The translations under genes were made by a program, and so were the position numbers. Positions 15,201 to 16,048 of a DNA stretch of 16,048 bases are shown here, piece after piece. Below the pieces are notes generated by a model that ran no database searches, had not been told where the DNA came from, and was given only the letters and a program-made list of their open reading frames with translations. Numbering within the stretch: position 1 is the first letter of the stretch; every line of letters begins with the position of its first letter. Source of the stretch: Desulfoprunum sp. (lineage in GTDB: Bacteria; Desulfobacterota; Desulfobulbia; Desulfobulbales; Desulfocapsaceae); assembly GCA_030696435.1 (NCBI GenBank), contig JAUYSF010000200.1:1-16048 (forward strand). Reading direction: 5' to 3'.

Positions 15201-16048
15201 GAGCTTAACCCTAATTCTTCTGGAGCTTATTGTGGGCTTAGTCTTGCTCAAAAGGCATCGGGAAAAATAACTGAGGCAGAGGCGACTTGCCGGCGAGCAA
15301 TTGCATTGAAACCAAATTTTCCTGAGGCGTATAATTCTTTAGGCGGCATTCTCTACGAACAAAGAAGATATGAAGAAGCGGAAGTTGCCTATCATGTTGC
15401 TTTGAAGCTTAAACCACCTTATGTTGAGGCATTACATAATTTAGCTAAAACACTTCAACGGCAAAATAAATTTGCTGCAGCTGAATCAATTTACAAACAA
15501 GTCATCGAGCTTAATCCGGATAATGCAGTCGTTTACTATGATTTAGGAAGCAGTTTTGAGGAACGGGGGAAGTACAGCAAAGCAGAAGCCAGCTATCAAA
15601 AAGCAGTAGAGCTCAAGCCTGATTATATCGAGGCCTGGGTTAACCTGGGAAACACTTTGCGAAAACAAGGAGGGATTATTAAAGCTGAGAAAAGCTATAG
15701 AAAAGCCCTGCTGATAAATCCTGATTATGTTGGGGCCACCAACAATCTGGGTTACATTCTTCAAGAACAAGGTCGCCTTGCCGAGTCGGAAGTCATTACG
15801 CGCACTATTCTGCAATCCAATCCTGATTATACAGAGGCTTTTAGTAACCTTCTCTTTCTCCTGAATTACCATCCTGACAAGGGTGCGGAGGAAATCTACG
15901 AGGAATACAGGCTGTTTAATGCTCGTTTCGGGCAGCCTTTGCACCAGGAGTGGCAACCGCATCCCAACAGCCGGGAATCGACCCGTCGTTTGAAAGTCGG
16001 CTATGTATCCGGGGACTTTAATCTGCACCCTGTTCGTCATTTTCTTGA
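12204..16048 (+). CDS. Giant two-module TPR / O-GlcNAc-transferase-like (SPINDLY, GT41-type) protein, 3' end outside window
   Basis: One frame with no stop from ATG 12204 to the window end (1281 codons). Order: about seven TPRs plus a half repeat (16-290); a complete OGT-like C-terminal domain (302-657) with GYVSGDFNLHPVRHF, SGHTAKNRLGVFARKPAPVS, WLGYGYTTGL and HNSGTTLFENLYMGVPFVTL; a new N-terminal-type helical block from M669; a Lys-rich linker (about 794-838, with KKKGKKAK); about eleven more TPRs; then the start of a second OGT domain. GT41 enzymes move GlcNAc or fucose from a nucleotide sugar to Ser/Thr. R480 replaces the Lys that contacts the nucleotide diphosphate in OGT, though this form may be normal for its subfamily. 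The ATG has no strong ribosome site; GTG 12198 is an alternative. The neighbour is flagellin, so flagellar glycosylation is the likeliest role (inference). Confidence 0.85.
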   Translation, partial: MKPDSNTAAPLPEEINMLVILFQQGQLTEGETLARSLTLRFPDHGFGWKVLGAVLKQQGRLEEALSAMRQAVILQPNDYAAQSNLGLLLMSIGLFAEAEKSYRATLALNADFAEAHNNLGIILNEQDRLSESETCYRRALKLKPDYSEAYYNLGNILQTQGRSAEAEIDYRQALKLKPDFAEAYNNLGINLQKQGRLSEAETCCQKALAIRPDYGEAHNNLAITLQDQGRFTESEVHYRHALDLNPDYANAHSNLLFLLNYHPDKGAEEIYAEYRLFNARFGQPLHQEWQPHPNSRESTRRLKVGYVSGDFNLHPVRHFLEPLLAHHDKTAVEIYAYAEVAVEDVMTARYRGYADHWVATAGMSDVELAARIRSDAIDILVELSGHTAKNRLGVFARKPAPVSVSWLGYGYTTGLTAIDYFLTDLAIVPPGSEGLFSETPWRLATPSCAYRPAEGMGEVSRLPAKERGHITFGTLTRAVRINHRTIRVWAEILQRVPGSHLVINSGNFKEPAMQLELSDKFIAYGIDRDRLEIGCNSPPWDVLRGMDIGLDCFPHNSGTTLFENLYMGVPFVTLAGRPSVGRLGACILEGVGHPEWIAATENEYIERAVALASDLPRLETLRADLRAEMESSPLQDEPAFVCKVETAYREMFAKWCEGGLAVDNQEEKMTGESTSQPFEEMLQQAIEHQQSGQLQEAERLYLALLQIDSNHSRLNYNLGLLAVQMEQPAVGLPYFEAALDANPEDGAYWLHYIDALAQAGRYDTACQIIEIAKQSGLQGEEVDALSVRLAVLSGEEPTVKTFPAEKGLEEKDSKKKGKKAKSAKVPGGRSGGAEPGADEIKRLVTSFTQGRYEEAEALTRTMIMRYPKHGYAWKVLGAIFRQQGLLTEALSAMSQALAFLPTDYTSMKNIAVILCDLGRYVEAEDYCHKALALNPDYAEVHNTLGIVFRSLNRQSESEESCNRALILKPGYADAYVNLGILLYDQGRVGESKICYIKALELNPNSSGAYCGLSLAQKASGKITEAEATCRRAIALKPNFPEAYNSLGGILYEQRRYEEAEVAYHVALKLKPPYVEALHNLAKTLQRQNKFAAAESIYKQVIELNPDNAVVYYDLGSSFEERGKYSKAEASYQKAVELKPDYIEAWVNLGNTLRKQGGIIKAEKSYRKALLINPDYVGATNNLGYILQEQGRLAESEVITRTILQSNPDYTEAFSNLLFLLNYHPDKGAEEIYEEYRLFNARFGQPLHQEWQPHPNSRESTRRLKVGYVSGDFNLHPVRHFL
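12972..13165 (+). repeat. 194-bp in-frame repeat, copy 1 (end of TPR block into OGT domain)
   Basis: Matches 15855-16048 at 191 of 194 positions; the differences are at 12986 (T/C), 13018 (C/A) and 13055 (C/T), of which only 13018 changes an amino acid (Ala to Glu). The offset is 2883 bp, exactly 961 codons. Similarity stops sharply at the left edge, where the adjoining codons differ synonymously. Confidence 0.95.
14197..14210 (+). promoter_or_regulatory. Strong internal ribosome site and in-frame ATG between the two modules
   Basis: AGGAGG (14197-14202), a 5-nt spacer and ATG (14208-14210) in the frame of the long gene, just after the first OGT domain ends. The peptide from this ATG (PFEEMLQQAIEHQQSGQLQE) looks like the usual N-terminus of bacterial TPR-OGT proteins. 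It is a better start signal than the one at 12204. Confidence 0.55.
15855..16048 (+). repeat. 194-bp in-frame repeat, copy 2 (runs off the window)
   Basis: Second copy of 12972-13165, with its three differences at 15869, 15901 and 15938. The last 110 bp (15939-16048) are identical to copy 1, and the window ends inside this identical part, so the true right edge is unknown. Confidence 0.95.

Noticed and set aside
12250..15860. Regular ~102-bp periodicity that could be taken for tandem DNA repeats or CRISPR
   Set aside because: The period is 34 codons of TPR motifs, with diverged DNA and no constant repeat-spacer pattern.

Overview
The window looks like a piece of the chromosome of a flagellated Gram-negative bacterium, most likely an anaerobic Desulfobacterota/deltaproteobacterium (Desulfobulbales-like). 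This is inferred from gene content: the C-terminal end of SelB (selenocysteine incorporation), Mpl (a Gram-negative murein recycling enzyme), a flagellin cluster with a sigma28-type promoter, a CRP/FNR-type palindrome of the sort used by anaerobes, and very large TPR/O-GlcNAc-transferase-like proteins beside flagellin. No marker in the window fixes the genus.

Layout. Positions 1-123 (+) hold the SelB tail, meeting tilS (118-1572, -) tail to tail with a 6-bp overlap. Divergent from tilS, across a 146-bp two-way promoter region, is a (+) pair: a single-domain response regulator (1719-2141) and a stand-alone HPt protein (2161-2493), a phosphorelay fragment without a kinase here. On (-), a 66-residue unknown protein (4015-4215) overlaps the start of mpl (2570-4018) by ATGA. 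A small cupin (4569-4889, +) has a perfect TTGAC-N4-GTCAA palindrome placed where an activator would bind, and it converges on ppnP (4900-5214, -), another cupin-fold enzyme. A Yip1-family membrane protein with a long soluble tail follows (5548-6804, +) and ends in a hairpin terminator shared with the flagellar operon.

The flagellar filament operon runs on (-) in the order fliC (10165-11664), flaG (9718-10071), fliD (8198-9658), fliS (7737-8201), a FlgN/FliT-like chaperone gene (7300-7728) and an unrecognised 108-residue protein (6906-7232). fliC has a sigma28-type promoter and its own hairpin terminator. Flagellin and FliD both carry Ser/Thr-rich central regions.

Divergently from fliC, across a 539-bp AT-rich gap, starts one uninterrupted reading frame (12204 to the window end, more than 1281 codons). 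It encodes TPRs, then an O-GlcNAc-transferase-like (SPINDLY/GT41-type) domain, then a second N-terminal TPR block, a lysine-rich linker, about eleven more TPRs, and the start of a second OGT domain. The last 194 bp repeat 12972-13165 with only three differences, exactly 961 codons apart and in frame. This two-module protein is the most unusual item. A plausible but unproven role is glycosylation of the neighbouring flagellin or cap protein. The window stops inside the repeat, so assembly breakage there must be kept in mind.
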